Made by a program: the position numbers and the translations under genes. A DNA stretch of 12,053 nt, taken from assembly GCA_005885165.1 (NCBI GenBank), contig VAXR01000007.1, forward strand, positions 23,054 through 35,106, in the 5' to 3' direction. Below are positions 1-9,966 of the stretch, piece after piece. Source of the stretch: Actinomycetota bacterium. GTDB lineage: Bacteria; Actinomycetota; Thermoleophilia; Solirubrobacterales; Thermoleophilaceae. Below the pieces are notes generated by a model that was not told where the DNA came from, ran no database searches, and worked only from the letters and a program-made list of their open reading frames with translations. Positions within the stretch are counted from its first letter, which is position 1. Each line of letters starts with the position of its first letter.

Positions 1-1020
1 CCGGGCACCGGTCGATCGGGGCCTCTCACCGTAAGCGTCGGCGTCGCGCCCTTCCACGCCGGGGCTGCCATGACGGCGGACGATCTGCTGATCGAGGCCG
101 ACCTTGCGATGTACAACGCCAAGGAGACGGGCCGTGACCGCTTCACGTTCGCGAGCCCCGAGCAGCAGGCGCAGATGGAGAACAGGCTCAGCTGGACGGA
201 GCGGATCCGAAAGGCGCTCGACGAGGACCTGTTCGTTCTCTACTGCCAGCCGATCCTCGACCTGCGCAGCAACGAGGTCTCTCAGTACGAGCTCTTGCTC
301 CGTATGCCCGGGGCGAGTGGGGAGCTTCTACTCCCGGCGAGTTTCCTCTATACCGCCGAGCGCCACGATTTGATCCGTGGCATCGACCGCTGGGTCATGA
401 GCCGGGCGATTCAGCTGATCGCCGCTGAGCGCCGCGCCGGGCGGGAGTTGCGTCTGGAGGTCAACGTCTCCGGCAGGTCCGTCGCGGATCCCGAGCTGCC
501 CGGGTTCATCGTGGAACAGCTCGAGCTTGCCTCGGTCGACCCCGCGCAACTGATCCTCGAAGTCACGGAGACGGCCGCGATCGGCAATATGGACGAGGCC
601 CGGAGGTTCGTCGCCACGCTCACCGATATCGGTTGCTGCTTCGCACTCGACGACTTCGGGGCGGGCTTTGGCTCCTTCTACTACCTGAAGTACCTGTCGC
701 TCGACTATCTCAAGATCGACGGGGAGTTCATCCGCAACCTTCCTGCCAGCCCGACGGACCAACTCATACTGAGGTCAATCGTGCAGATGGCGAACGGCCT
801 CGGCAAGAAGACCATCGCGGAGTTCGTCGGCAACCAGGAGAGTCTCCAGCTGCTGCGAGAGCACGGGGTGCAATATGCGCAGGGCTACCACATCGGTCGA
901 CCGCGTCCGTTAACTGAGCTGCGGGCCCCCGTCCGCACGAACGCAGGCGCAACTCAGCTCTCCCCACAGGACTGGAGCCCAAATCCCGGCGAGTCTGCAA
1001 ATCAGCCAGAGGGAACCTAG
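1..1020 (+). CDS. GGDEF-EAL protein, 5'-truncated; likely c-di-GMP phosphodiesterase
   Basis: The reading frame is open from base 1, so the gene begins outside the window. The first ~45 codons are the end of a GGDEF domain: an LTVSVGVAPF strand, then the helix ADLAMYNAKETGRDRF. An EAL domain follows (about bases 205-930). Its hydrolytic residues appear present: Glu of the ELLLR motif (base 289, ELL in place of EAL), Asn in VNVSG, Glu in EVTET, the Asp pair in LDDFGAG, Lys in YLKIDG, Glu in AEFVGN, and Gln in AQGYHIGRP. The usual AEGVE is changed to AEFVGN. The family hydrolyses cyclic di-GMP to pGpG. With the GGDEF core outside the window, I cannot say whether it also makes cyclic di-GMP. The last ~35 residues (Pro/Gly/Asn-rich) look unstructured. 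It lies 5' of a second GGDEF gene, so the two probably belong to one signalling locus. Confidence 0.93.
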   Translation, partial: PGTGRSGPLTVSVGVAPFHAGAAMTADDLLIEADLAMYNAKETGRDRFTFASPEQQAQMENRLSWTERIRKALDEDLFVLYCQPILDLRSNEVSQYELLLRMPGASGELLLPASFLYTAERHDLIRGIDRWVMSRAIQLIAAERRAGRELRLEVNVSGRSVADPELPGFIVEQLELASVDPAQLILEVTETAAIGNMDEARRFVATLTDIGCCFALDDFGAGFGSFYYLKYLSLDYLKIDGEFIRNLPASPTDQLILRSIVQMANGLGKKTIAEFVGNQESLQLLREHGVQYAQGYHIGRPRPLTELRAPVRTNAGATQLSPQDWSPNPGESANQPEGT

Positions 1021-1237
1021 GCGGATCACCGGCGGTTCGGCTAACGCGGAGCCGCATAGCGTCCGATGAAGCCGCCGCATCCTCTGCCGGAGCTCGGGTG
1101 GCAACCCCGGAACACGGGCGCCGATGCGGCCGCCAGTGACCCGGTAGACGGCTGCGTGTCCGCAGCCGGCCGAGGATCGGCCACATCCGATCGGCGACCT
1201 CCAGAAAGTCGATCGCGGGATCGTATGGCTAGGTGGT
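1021..1237. other. Intergenic region with hairpins; no gene recognised
   Basis: This stretch separates the two cyclic-di-GMP genes. Short ORFs here look like chance high-GC frames. It holds a weak 5-bp hairpin at 1038-1054, a strong 8-bp hairpin at 1149-1168, and a 6-bp hairpin with a 3-nt loop at 1168-1182. I looked for the GEMM cyclic-di-GMP riboswitch and did not see its conserved core. Confidence 0.5.
1149..1168 (+). terminator. Strong GC hairpin, possible terminator
   Basis: A perfect 8-bp stem, CGGCTGCG (1149-1156) with CGCAGCCG (1161-1168), closes a TGTC tetraloop. It lies ~130 nt after the EAL stop codon and upstream of the next gene. There is no U-tract, so it would be a non-canonical terminator of the kind often proposed in high-GC actinobacteria. 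It could instead be part of the leader of the downstream gene. Confidence 0.3.
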
Positions 1238-2376
<1,139 letters not shown>

Positions 2377-2424
2377 CCCGCTTTAGGCCTCCCGGGTGTT
2401 GGTGCGGGAGCGACGGCTGCGCCG
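2377..2424. terminator. Convergent intergenic hairpin
   Basis: This 48-bp gap lies between the convergent GGDEF and M23 genes. CTCCCG (2389-2394) pairs with CGGGAG (2405-2410) around a 10-nt loop. A second small hairpin (CCGGT/ACCGG, 2344-2357) lies just after the first-frame stop of the GGDEF gene. Neither has a U-tract. A bidirectional terminator is plausible by position only. Confidence 0.3.
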
Positions 2425-3279
2425 CTAGCTGTAGCGATCCCAGGCGTGGTGGTCCGGCGCCGGGTCGAACGGGTGCCCGCCTGAGTACCAGCCCGGCGAG
2501 CTCCAGAGCTCGAAGTGCAGGTGGCACGCAGTTGCGTCGCCCGTCTGCCCGACCACGCCGATCCGCTGGCCGGTGTACACGCGTGAGCCCTCCGGGTGAT
2601 GCGAGGGGTGCTTGAGGTGCGCGTACACGGCGTCGAGCCCCGTGTCCTGCATCGTGATCACGATGTAGTTGCCGGCGGCCGATTGGTAGGCGTTGTGCTT
2701 CACGGTCCCGCCGCGCGCGGCGAGCAGCGGGGTGCCGCACGAAGCCAGCACGTCCTGGCCCTCGTGGATGTGGCCCGCCCGCGGCGCGCCGAAGCCGTCG
2801 CCGTAGGAGTGCGATCCCCGGACCGGGAAGATGAACTTGTGGAGGGTGAAGCTGTTGCGGCCTGCGTTGCCCTGCGAGGCGCGGCCCACCCGGCTGCCGT
2901 CCGCCATACGCCCCTCCAGGCGGAACACGTAGTGCCCGTCCGGCTGGGCCTTGCCGTGGGCGGACCCGTCCCAGTGGATCGTGTGCCACCCACCGTCCTT
3001 GGGATGCCGCTTCCACGTCCGGATCAGCGAGTTACCGCTGCGCCGGTACAGGCGGATCTGGACCGAGACGGGCCCGGCGCCGCGGACCCGGTAGCGGAAA
3101 GTCACGCCGCCGCGGCTGGCCGAGAAGACGCGGCTCGGGCTGGCCGATGAGTCGATCGTTGCCGGAATCGCGCCCGCCTTCGCCCCGCCGCTCGTCGTGG
3201 CGCCGGCGTTGGCGGCCGCCTGGAATCCGCCGGCGAGCACGGCGATGCCGGCGGCGGCCAGCAGGTTCTGGCGTCGCAT
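2425..3279 (-). CDS. Secreted M23 family peptidoglycan endopeptidase
   Basis: This 284-residue protein begins MRRQNLLAAAGIAVLAGG, a signal peptide probably ending near the AANA of residues 22-25, so it should act outside the membrane on peptidoglycan. Residues ~58-125 resemble a FlgD-type Ig-like domain (HWDGSAHGKAQPDGHYVFRL). The M23 (LytM/lysostaphin-type) zinc peptidase domain covers ~148-275. It has HEGQD with ligands His172 and Asp176, catalytic His221 in YAHLK, and HLHFE with His253 and His255. All catalytic residues are present, so it is probably active and cuts peptide cross-links of the wall. The ATG at 3277-3279 follows a GGAGGG whose spacing is short (about 2 nt). The ~50-nt stretch upstream connects it to a cyclic-di-AMP riboswitch, so expression is probably turned down when that nucleotide is high. 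Wall hydrolases are established targets of this riboswitch class in actinobacteria. Confidence 0.93.
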   Translation of the reverse strand: MRRQNLLAAAGIAVLAGGFQAAANAGATTSGGAKAGAIPATIDSSASPSRVFSASRGGVTFRYRVRGAGPVSVQIRLYRRSGNSLIRTWKRHPKDGGWHTIHWDGSAHGKAQPDGHYVFRLEGRMADGSRVGRASQGNAGRNSFTLHKFIFPVRGSHSYGDGFGAPRAGHIHEGQDVLASCGTPLLAARGGTVKHNAYQSAAGNYIVITMQDTGLDAVYAHLKHPSHHPEGSRVYTGQRIGVVGQTGDATACHLHFELWSSPGWYSGGHPFDPAPDHHAWDRYS

Positions 3280-3330
3280 TCCCTCCAGCGCACCCCTGTT
3301 GCCCGGTCTCAGTTGGCCTTCTCCTTCTTG

Positions 3331-3500
3331 CGGCCTACGGGGTTAGCTGACGGGCTCGCGCCGAAGAAGCGGCGCTACGGGCCGGCGGAGCCACAGGCTC
3401 CACCCGATTCGCCCCCGGAACGCGCAACGCAGCTGCGTTCGCGCCCCAAACGGTTCCCCCGCTCTCCCCGGCCCACGCCGCGGAGACTCGGCAGGCTTGC
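3331..3500 (-). promoter_or_regulatory. ydaO/yuaA-class cyclic-di-AMP riboswitch
   Basis: Read on the - strand, this leader shows the conserved blocks of the ydaO/yuaA class: GGGGGAACC (3460-3452), GGGGGCGAATC (3416-3406), and the highly conserved 3' block CCCGTCAGCTAACC followed by CCGTAGGC (3354-3333). A closing P1 helix can be drawn between GCCTGC (3496-3491) and GTAGGC (3338-3333), with one G-U pair. The 5' GCCGAGTCT and CCGGGGAGAGC elements also match my memory of actinobacterial members. It sits between a candidate promoter at ~3516 and the M23 peptidase start at 3279, with about 50 nt for the expression platform. The class binds cyclic di-AMP and is normally an off-switch. Limits are approximate. 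I could not run a covariance model. Confidence 0.9.
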
Positions 3501-3515
3501 GAATTGAACGCGGGC

Positions 3516-3521
3516 AGTATA
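3516..3521 (-). promoter_or_regulatory. Candidate -10 box for the riboswitch-M23 transcript
   Basis: On the - strand the hexamer TATACT lies ~20 nt upstream of the riboswitch P1 helix, matching TATAAT at 5 of 6 positions in very GC-rich surroundings. No convincing -35 is visible at 16-18 nt. Its placement would start transcription just before the riboswitch, which supports it. Confidence 0.45.
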
Positions 3522-3569
3522 GGAAGTGGTCCCGCCGGAGCCGTACACCCTGGGAGGGCACGCGGCCGC

Positions 3570-3575
3570 TAACCT
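3570..3575 (+). promoter_or_regulatory. Candidate -10 box for rplM
   Basis: TAACCT fits the TANNNT actinobacterial -10 pattern. A start ~7 nt downstream would leave only ~12 nt of leader before the rplM ATG at 3595. That agrees with the absence of a Shine-Dalgarno site there. No clear -35 is seen. Confidence 0.3.
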
Positions 3576-3594
3576 CGAACGCTTCACGCGCGCC

Positions 3595-4032
3595 ATGAAG
3601 ACCTACGTCGCCACCCCAGCCGAGCGCGAGCGCAACTGGCTCGTGGTCGACGCATCCGGTCAGACGCTGGGCCGGCTCGCGACCCAGATCGCCGACACGC
3701 TGCGCGGCAAGCGCAAGCCGGAGTACACGCCCCACTGCGACGTCGGGGACTTCGTGATCGTCGTCAACGCCGAGAAGATCACGGTGACGGGGAACAAGCG
3801 CGAGAACAAGCGCTACTACCGCCACTCCGGCTACCCGGGCGGCCTGCGCTCGCGCACGCTCGACGAAATGCTGGCCCGGCGTCCGGAGGAGGTCATCCGG
3901 TCGGCGGTCAAGGGGATGCTGCCGCGCACCCGGCTGGGGCGCGCGCAGCTGCGCAAGCTCAAGGTCTACGCCGGTCCGGACCACCCGCACGCAGCGCAGA
4001 AACCGCAGTCGATGGAGGTTGACGCCCGATGA
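3595..4032 (+). CDS. rplM: 50S ribosomal protein L13
   Basis: This 145-residue protein matches bacterial L13 end to end: it opens MKTYVATPAERERNW and continues with WLVVDASGQTLGRLAT, the KRKPEYTPHCDVGDFVIVVNA block, KITVTGNKR, YYRHSGYPGG, ARRPEEVIRSAVKGMLPR and LRKLKVYAGPDHPHAAQKPQ. L13 is an early-assembly protein of the large subunit. The ATG at 3595 is chosen because the homologous protein begins exactly there. An in-frame GTG at 3526 would add a tail that does not resemble L13. No ribosome site precedes the ATG. The stop overlaps the rpsI start in an ATGA (4029-4032), so translation of the pair is probably coupled, the usual rplM-rpsI arrangement. Confidence 0.98.
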   Translation: MKTYVATPAERERNWLVVDASGQTLGRLATQIADTLRGKRKPEYTPHCDVGDFVIVVNAEKITVTGNKRENKRYYRHSGYPGGLRSRTLDEMLARRPEEVIRSAVKGMLPRTRLGRAQLRKLKVYAGPDHPHAAQKPQSMEVDAR

Positions 4033-4937
4033 CCGAGGACGAGCGCCCCAACGCGCCGCAGGACGAAGGCGCCGCCCCCGAGGAGGCGGAGGGCACCCCG
4101 TCGGCGGAACCCGGCGAGTCGCCCGACGCCGAGGGCGGGACAGAGGAGCAGCAGCCCGCGGACCCGGCGGCCGAGGCCGAATCCGAGGAGCCCGCGAGCG
4201 GCGACGAGGATCTCTCCACCACCGAGGACGAGGCGGAGGAGGTCACCGACGCGCCGGAAACGGAGGCGCGCGAGCGCGAGGGCCGCGAACGCCGCCGGCG
4301 CGGAGGCAAGTCGAAGGACGGCGAGAAGGAGGTCATCCCCGGCGAGCACCTGGCGCCCGACCTCGTGCTCGAGGAGGAGCGCGCGGCGGGTGGCGTCGAC
4401 GAGCTCGCCACGCGGTTCGCGGCCGACGCCGTCGAGGCCGAGGCGCAGCCCGAGGCGGTGCCCGCTCCGGCGACCGAGGAGGAGCCGGAGGCGCCGAGTG
4501 GGGAGCCGGCGGAGCGGCCCGAGCCGCGCTCGGTTCTCGACCTGGCCGCCGACGCGCGCTATCAGGCAACCGGCAAGCGCAAGAGCTCGATCGCGCGGGT
4601 GATCCTGCGCCCCGGCGACGGGGCCTACAGCGTCAACGGCCGCTCGCTGGAGGACTACTTTCCGCGCGCGGCGCTTCAGAACGCCGCCCGGCAGCCGCTT
4701 GCGACCGCCGGCTTCGAGAAGCGGATGGACGTGATCGCCCGCATCCACGGCGGCGGCGTGGCGTCGCAGGCGGGGGCGCTCCGGCACGGCGTGGCCCGTG
4801 CGCTGGTCGAGGCCGACCCGAGCCTGCGGGTCGAGCTCAAGCGCCGCGGCTTTCTCAGCCGCGACGCGCGGGTGAAGGAGCGCAAGAAGGCCGGTCTCAA
4901 GAAGGCCCGAAAGCGGCCGCAGTTCTCCAAGCGCTGA
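4029..4937 (+). CDS. rpsI: 30S ribosomal protein S9 with a ~175-residue acidic N-terminal extension
   Basis: Residues ~176-302 are a complete S9: ARYQATGKRKSSIARV, the GDGAYSVNGRSLEDYFPR segment, IHGGGVASQAGALRHGVARAL, LKRRGFLSRDARVKERKK, and the basic tail ending FSKR, whose last residues reach the P-site tRNA. S9 is usually ~130-170 residues; this one is 302. The first ~175 residues are low-complexity and rich in Glu/Asp/Ala/Pro (56 acidic residues by my count), broken by one basic patch at residues 81-100 (RERRRRGGKSK). The start at 4029 overlaps the rplM stop (ATGA), and the frame is open throughout the extension. The ATGA overlap strongly favours this as the true start. The extension may shield the basic S9 body before assembly or act as a regulatory tail; that is inference. 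The next gene, glmM, follows after 76 nt. Confidence 0.96.
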   Translation: MTEDERPNAPQDEGAAPEEAEGTPSAEPGESPDAEGGTEEQQPADPAAEAESEEPASGDEDLSTTEDEAEEVTDAPETEAREREGRERRRRGGKSKDGEKEVIPGEHLAPDLVLEEERAAGGVDELATRFAADAVEAEAQPEAVPAPATEEEPEAPSGEPAERPEPRSVLDLAADARYQATGKRKSSIARVILRPGDGAYSVNGRSLEDYFPRAALQNAARQPLATAGFEKRMDVIARIHGGGVASQAGALRHGVARALVEADPSLRVELKRRGFLSRDARVKERKKAGLKKARKRPQFSKR

Positions 4938-5013
4938 CCCGCGCCGTGGCGCGCGCGGCGCAGTCCTCGCGGAGAGGTCATCCGCAATATCTGCGTGGAG
5001 GGGAAGTCGTTCG
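4938..5013 (+). other. rpsI-glmM spacer with small hairpin
   Basis: CGCGC (4940-4944) and GCGCG (4949-4953) can form a 5-bp hairpin with a CGTG loop directly after the rpsI stop. An A/T-richer patch (CAATAT, ~4985-4990) precedes GGAGGGG at 4997-5003, which serves glmM. A partial terminator or internal promoter is possible; evidence for either is thin. Confidence 0.3.
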
Positions 5014-6333
5014 GTGAGCCATCCGCCAAAGCTGTTCGGAACGGATGGCGTGCGCGGGGTGGCGGGCGAGTTCCTGACGGCCGAGCTCGCGCTTGCGCTC
5101 GGCCGCGCGGCGGCCACGATGTCGCCCGTCGGGTCCCCGCAGGTACTGATCGTCCGCGACACGCGCGAGTCCGGCGAGATGCTCGAGGCGGCGCTCGCGG
5201 CGGGCATCGCGGCGGCCGGCGGCCACGCGCTGCTCGCCGGGGTCCTGCCGACGCCCGGCGCAGCGCTGCTGGTGCGGCGCTTCGGGTTCGACCTCGCGGT
5301 GGTCGTCTCCGCCTCGCACAACCCCTATCGCGACAACGGGATCAAGTTCTTCGGACCGGACGGGACGAAGCTCGCGGACGAGCAGGAACGCGAGATCGAG
5401 CGTTTGGTCGACTCGCAAGAGGGCGAGGCCGCCGACGGCCGCGTGCGCGAGCTGCACGGTGCGGGCGGCGACTACCTCCGCGAGCTCGAGGTCCGCTTCG
5501 CCGATCTCGACCTCAGTGGCAAGCGGATCCTGCTGGACTGCGCGAACGGGGCGACCTACCGCGTGTCGCCGGAGATCTTCCGCCGGCTTGGCGCGCACGT
5601 CGATGCGCTCGCAGCGGAGCCGGACGGCCGCAACATCAACGACGGCGTCGGCTCGACGCACATCGAGGGGCTGGCTGCGGCCGTCAAGGAGCGCCGCTAC
5701 GACGGGGGGTTCGCTTTCGACGGCGACGGCGACCGCGTGCTCGCCGTCGATCGCCACGGTGCCGTGGTGGACGGCGACGAGCTGATCGCGCTCGCCGCGC
5801 TCCACCTACGGGGCGCCGGCCGGCTGCCGGGCGACGGCGTGGCCGTGACGGTGATGACCAACTACGGCTTCCACCAGGCGATGAAGGAGGCGGGAATCGA
5901 GGTGGCGACGACGCCGGTGGGCGACCGCCACGTCCTCGCCGAGCTGCTCTCGCGCGGCTGGGCGCTCGGCGGCGAGCAGTCGGGGCACATCATCGACACC
6001 GGCTTCGCCCCCTCGGGCGACGGGATTGCGTCGGCGCTGCTCACGCTCGAGGCGCTTGGCGGCCGCGACCTGAGCGAGCGCGACGCGATGGTGAAGCTGC
6101 CGCAGCGCCTCGTGAACGTCAAGGTCGCAAGCCGCGAGGCGCTCGACTCCGCAAAGGCTGTCTGGGAGGCGGTCGAGCGCGAGTCCGGCGGCCTCGCGGG
6201 CCGCGGACGCGTGCTGGTGCGCCCCTCCGGCACCGAGCCGGTGGTCCGCGTGATGGTGGAGGCGCCGGACTCTGAGGAGTGCGACGCGATCACCGCGCGC
6301 CTGGTCGAGGTCGTCGAGCGCGACCTCGCTTAG
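5014..6333 (+). CDS. glmM: Phosphoglucosamine mutase
   Basis: GlmM converts glucosamine-6-phosphate to glucosamine-1-phosphate in the cytoplasm, on the path to UDP-GlcNAc and peptidoglycan. The 439-residue length is normal for the family. Visible motifs are KLFGTDGVRG (6-15), the phosphoserine loop SASHNP with catalytic Ser101, the Mg-binding loop DGDGDR (236-241), the sugar-binding GEQSGH (320-325) and the phosphate-binding RPSGTEP (403-409). The GTG start at 5014 is supported by GGAGGGG at 4997-5003, about 10 nt upstream, and by MSHPPKLFGTDG matching the family start. It lies downstream of rplM-rpsI as in many actinobacteria and just before glmS, which makes its substrate. Nothing is missing, so it should be active. 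Confidence 0.97.
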   Translation: MSHPPKLFGTDGVRGVAGEFLTAELALALGRAAATMSPVGSPQVLIVRDTRESGEMLEAALAAGIAAAGGHALLAGVLPTPGAALLVRRFGFDLAVVVSASHNPYRDNGIKFFGPDGTKLADEQEREIERLVDSQEGEAADGRVRELHGAGGDYLRELEVRFADLDLSGKRILLDCANGATYRVSPEIFRRLGAHVDALAAEPDGRNINDGVGSTHIEGLAAAVKERRYDGGFAFDGDGDRVLAVDRHGAVVDGDELIALAALHLRGAGRLPGDGVAVTVMTNYGFHQAMKEAGIEVATTPVGDRHVLAELLSRGWALGGEQSGHIIDTGFAPSGDGIASALLTLEALGGRDLSERDAMVKLPQRLVNVKVASREALDSAKAVWEAVERESGGLAGRGRVLVRPSGTEPVVRVMVEAPDSEECDAITARLVEVVERDLA

Positions 6334-6507
6334 GCCCGACGGGCGCCTGAAAGCCGCCTCCCCGGGGTCGCCAAACGGGCTTTCGCCGGGTACCCTTGAG
6401 TCGACGCCAAAGGGCCGATGGGCCGTCCTCGCAGGGCGGCTCTGCTCGTTCAGGACCGGAGGGGCAAGGACGCCGGACTGGAGGCCGAAAGCAAGGAGGT
6501 AAGCGCG
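6334..6507 (+). promoter_or_regulatory. Structured leader of glmS
   Basis: This 174-nt non-coding stretch lies between glmM and the true glmS start. It can form GAAAGCC/GGCTTTC (6349-6355 with 6378-6384, 22-nt loop) and a strong stem-loop GGGCCGTCCT/AGGGCGGCTC (6420-6429 with 6433-6442, CGC loop, two G-U pairs). TACCCT at 6391-6396 fits a TANNNT -10 box, so glmS may have its own promoter. The second stem would then lie within the transcript. The in-frame ATG at 6418 is not the start, because GlmS must expose an N-terminal Cys. I compared the region with the glmS ribozyme core and do not see its conserved GUUGACGAGG or the AUCGGCGG-type element. Any regulatory role is inference. Confidence 0.4.
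6493..6500 (+). promoter_or_regulatory. Ribosome binding site that fixes the glmS start
   Basis: AAGGAGGT is a full Shine-Dalgarno match, 7 nt before the GTG at 6508. It is the best ribosome site in the window. It settles the start at the Cys-exposing codon rather than at upstream in-frame codons. Confidence 0.85.
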
Positions 6508-8382
<1,875 letters not shown>

Positions 8383-8413
8383 CGACCCGTCCCGCGCGGG
8401 CGGCTCGGCCCCG

Positions 8414-8419
8414 TAGGCT
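8414..8419 (+). promoter_or_regulatory. Candidate -10 box placing the nnr transcript start at its ATG
   Basis: TAGGCT (TANNNT) is followed by exactly 7 nt and then the ATG at 8427. That is the layout of a leaderless actinobacterial promoter, and no Shine-Dalgarno site is present. A perfect palindrome CCCGCGCGGG lies at 8391-8400, where a -35 or an operator would be. The gap after glmS is only 44 nt, so readthrough from glmS is the alternative. Confidence 0.35.
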
Positions 8420-8426
8420 GCGGGCG

Positions 8427-9961
8427 ATGGCGCTGCCGGACTGGCTCGATCCCCTCTACACCGCGGAGGAGATGCGGGCGGCGGACGCGTGGGCCATAGA
8501 CGACGTGGGCGTGCCGTCGCTCGACCTGATGGAGCGGGCGGGCGCGGGACTCGCGGCGCTGGTGGCTCGGGAAGCCGCGCCCGGCCCGATCCGCGTCGTC
8601 GCCGGGAAGGGCAACAACGGCGGCGACGGCCTAGTCTGCGCGCGCCTGCTTCGGGCGGAGGGGCGCGAGGTGGACGTGCTCGCGGTGGGGGCCCTCGAGG
8701 AGTCGCGCGGCGACGCGCGCGCAAACCTCGAGCGGCTGCCGGGCGCGCAGCCGGAGCCGTTCGCCCCCGACCATCTCCAGGGGTCGGGGGCGATCGTCGA
8801 CGCCATGCTGGGGACGGGCTTCGAGGCGAGGGATCGCCGCGCGAGCCGATCGCAGGCGCGATCGGCGCGATCAACGCGCAGGACGCCCCGGTCGTCGCCT
8901 GCGACGTCCCGTCCGGCGTGAACGCCTCGACCGGCGAGATCGAGGGCGATGCCGTGCGCGCGGAGGCGACGGCGACGTTCCACGGCTCGAAGATCGGGCT
9001 GCACGTGGCGCCGGGGGCGTTCCACTCGGGCCGCGTCGAGGTCGTCGAGATCGGGATCCCGCGCGGCGCGCCAAGCGGCCGGTCGGCGGGCCTCATCTCG
9101 CGCCGCGTGGTCGATCTCGTGCCCCACCGCGCCCGCGACGGGTCCAAGTTCAGCTCGGGCACGCTTGTGATCGCCGGCGGCGCGGCGGGCTACACCGGAG
9201 CGCCGTGCATGGTCGGGCTCGGGGCGCAGCGAACCGGGGCCGGCTACATCCAGCTGGCGGTGCCGAAGGCGGCGCAGAAGGCGGTGTCGCTGCGGCTGCT
9301 CGAGGCGGTGACGCGCGGGCTCCCCGAGGAGGGCGGGGCGCACGTTCCGGACGGCGTGGCCGAGGTGCAGCAGATGGCGGAGCGGGCCGGATGCGTGGTG
9401 CTCGGTCCCGGGCTCGGGCGAAGCGAGGGCGCGCAGGAGTTCGCGCGCGAGCTGGCGCGCACCGTCGAGAAGCCGATGCTGATCGACGCCGACGGGCTGA
9501 ACGCCCACGCCGGCCGGCTCGAGACCCTGCGCGAGCGCCCCGGCGCGACGGTTCTCACGCCGCACGCGGGAGAGCTCGCGCGGCTGCTCGAGGTGGATTC
9601 GGAGGAGGTCTCAGCGCACCGGCTGCGATCGGCTCGCGACGCGGCCGAGCGGAGCGGCTGCGTGGTCCTGCTGAAGGGTGACGACACGATCGTCGCAGCC
9701 CCCGGCGGACCGGCGGCGATCAGCCCCGGCGCCACGCCAGCGCTCGCGACCGCGGGCACCGGCGACGTCCTCTCCGGCGTGATCGGAGCCCTGCTCTCGA
9801 AGGGGATGGACGTGCTGGCGGCGGCCGCCGCGGGCGTTCTCGTCCATGCCGAGGCCGGGCGGATAGCCGCCGAGCGACTCGGGGCCGACCACACGGTCGC
9901 CGGCGACGCCATCGAGGCGCTGCCGGCGGCGATGGAGCGGCTGCGGTCCGGGGAGGGCTAG
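8427..9961 (+). pseudogene. nnr: Bifunctional NAD(P)H-hydrate epimerase/dehydratase, single-base frameshift
   Basis: The family repairs hydrated NAD(P)H: the N-terminal NnrE (YjeF_N) domain epimerises it, and the C-terminal NnrD domain dehydrates it with ADP or ATP. NnrE shows TAEEMRAADAWAI (12-24), GKGNNGGDG (60-68) and DAMLGTG (125-131). Between bases ~8823 and 8834 the frame changes. The first frame runs out to a stop at 8919-8921, while SPREPIAGAIGAINAQDAP, CDVPSG and all of NnrD continue in another frame to 9961. NnrD has TPHAGELARLL, LLKGDDTIVAAP and TAGTGDVLSG with the catalytic Asp (~9755-9780). One missing base (probably a G in the GAGGCGAGGG run) restores a normal ~511-residue protein. 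Both sides are otherwise well kept, so this is either a very recent lesion or a sequence error. The phosphoesterase gene begins 5 nt after the stop. Confidence 0.85.
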
Positions 9962-9966
9962 CTTCG

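Noticed and set aside
1021..1237. GEMM cyclic-di-GMP riboswitch before the GGDEF gene
   Set aside because: No CACGCACAGGGCAAACC-like core or matching tetraloop-receptor pattern is present; only simple hairpins are seen.
3526..3594. Upstream GTG start extending L13 by 23 residues
   Set aside because: L13 begins MKT in the family, and the extra residues overlap the promoter region and show no similarity.
4019..5017. + strand open frame of 332 codons overlapping rpsI
   Set aside because: Arg/Gly-rich out-of-frame reading of rpsI. The S9 frame has unmistakable motifs and the ATGA start overlap.
6334..6507. glmS ribozyme upstream of glmS
   Set aside because: GGCGCCTGAAAG at 6342-6353 faintly resembles the ribozyme 5' end, but the conserved GUUGACGAGG core and the later AUCGGCGG-type element are absent.
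6418..6507. ATG at 6418 as the glmS start
   Set aside because: GlmS needs Cys at position 2 as the nucleophile; the GTG at 6508 gives this and has a perfect AAGGAGGT.
8820..8840. Programmed -1 frameshifting in nnr
   Set aside because: No slippery X XXY YYZ heptamer is present, and the family is encoded in one frame, so a lost base is simpler.
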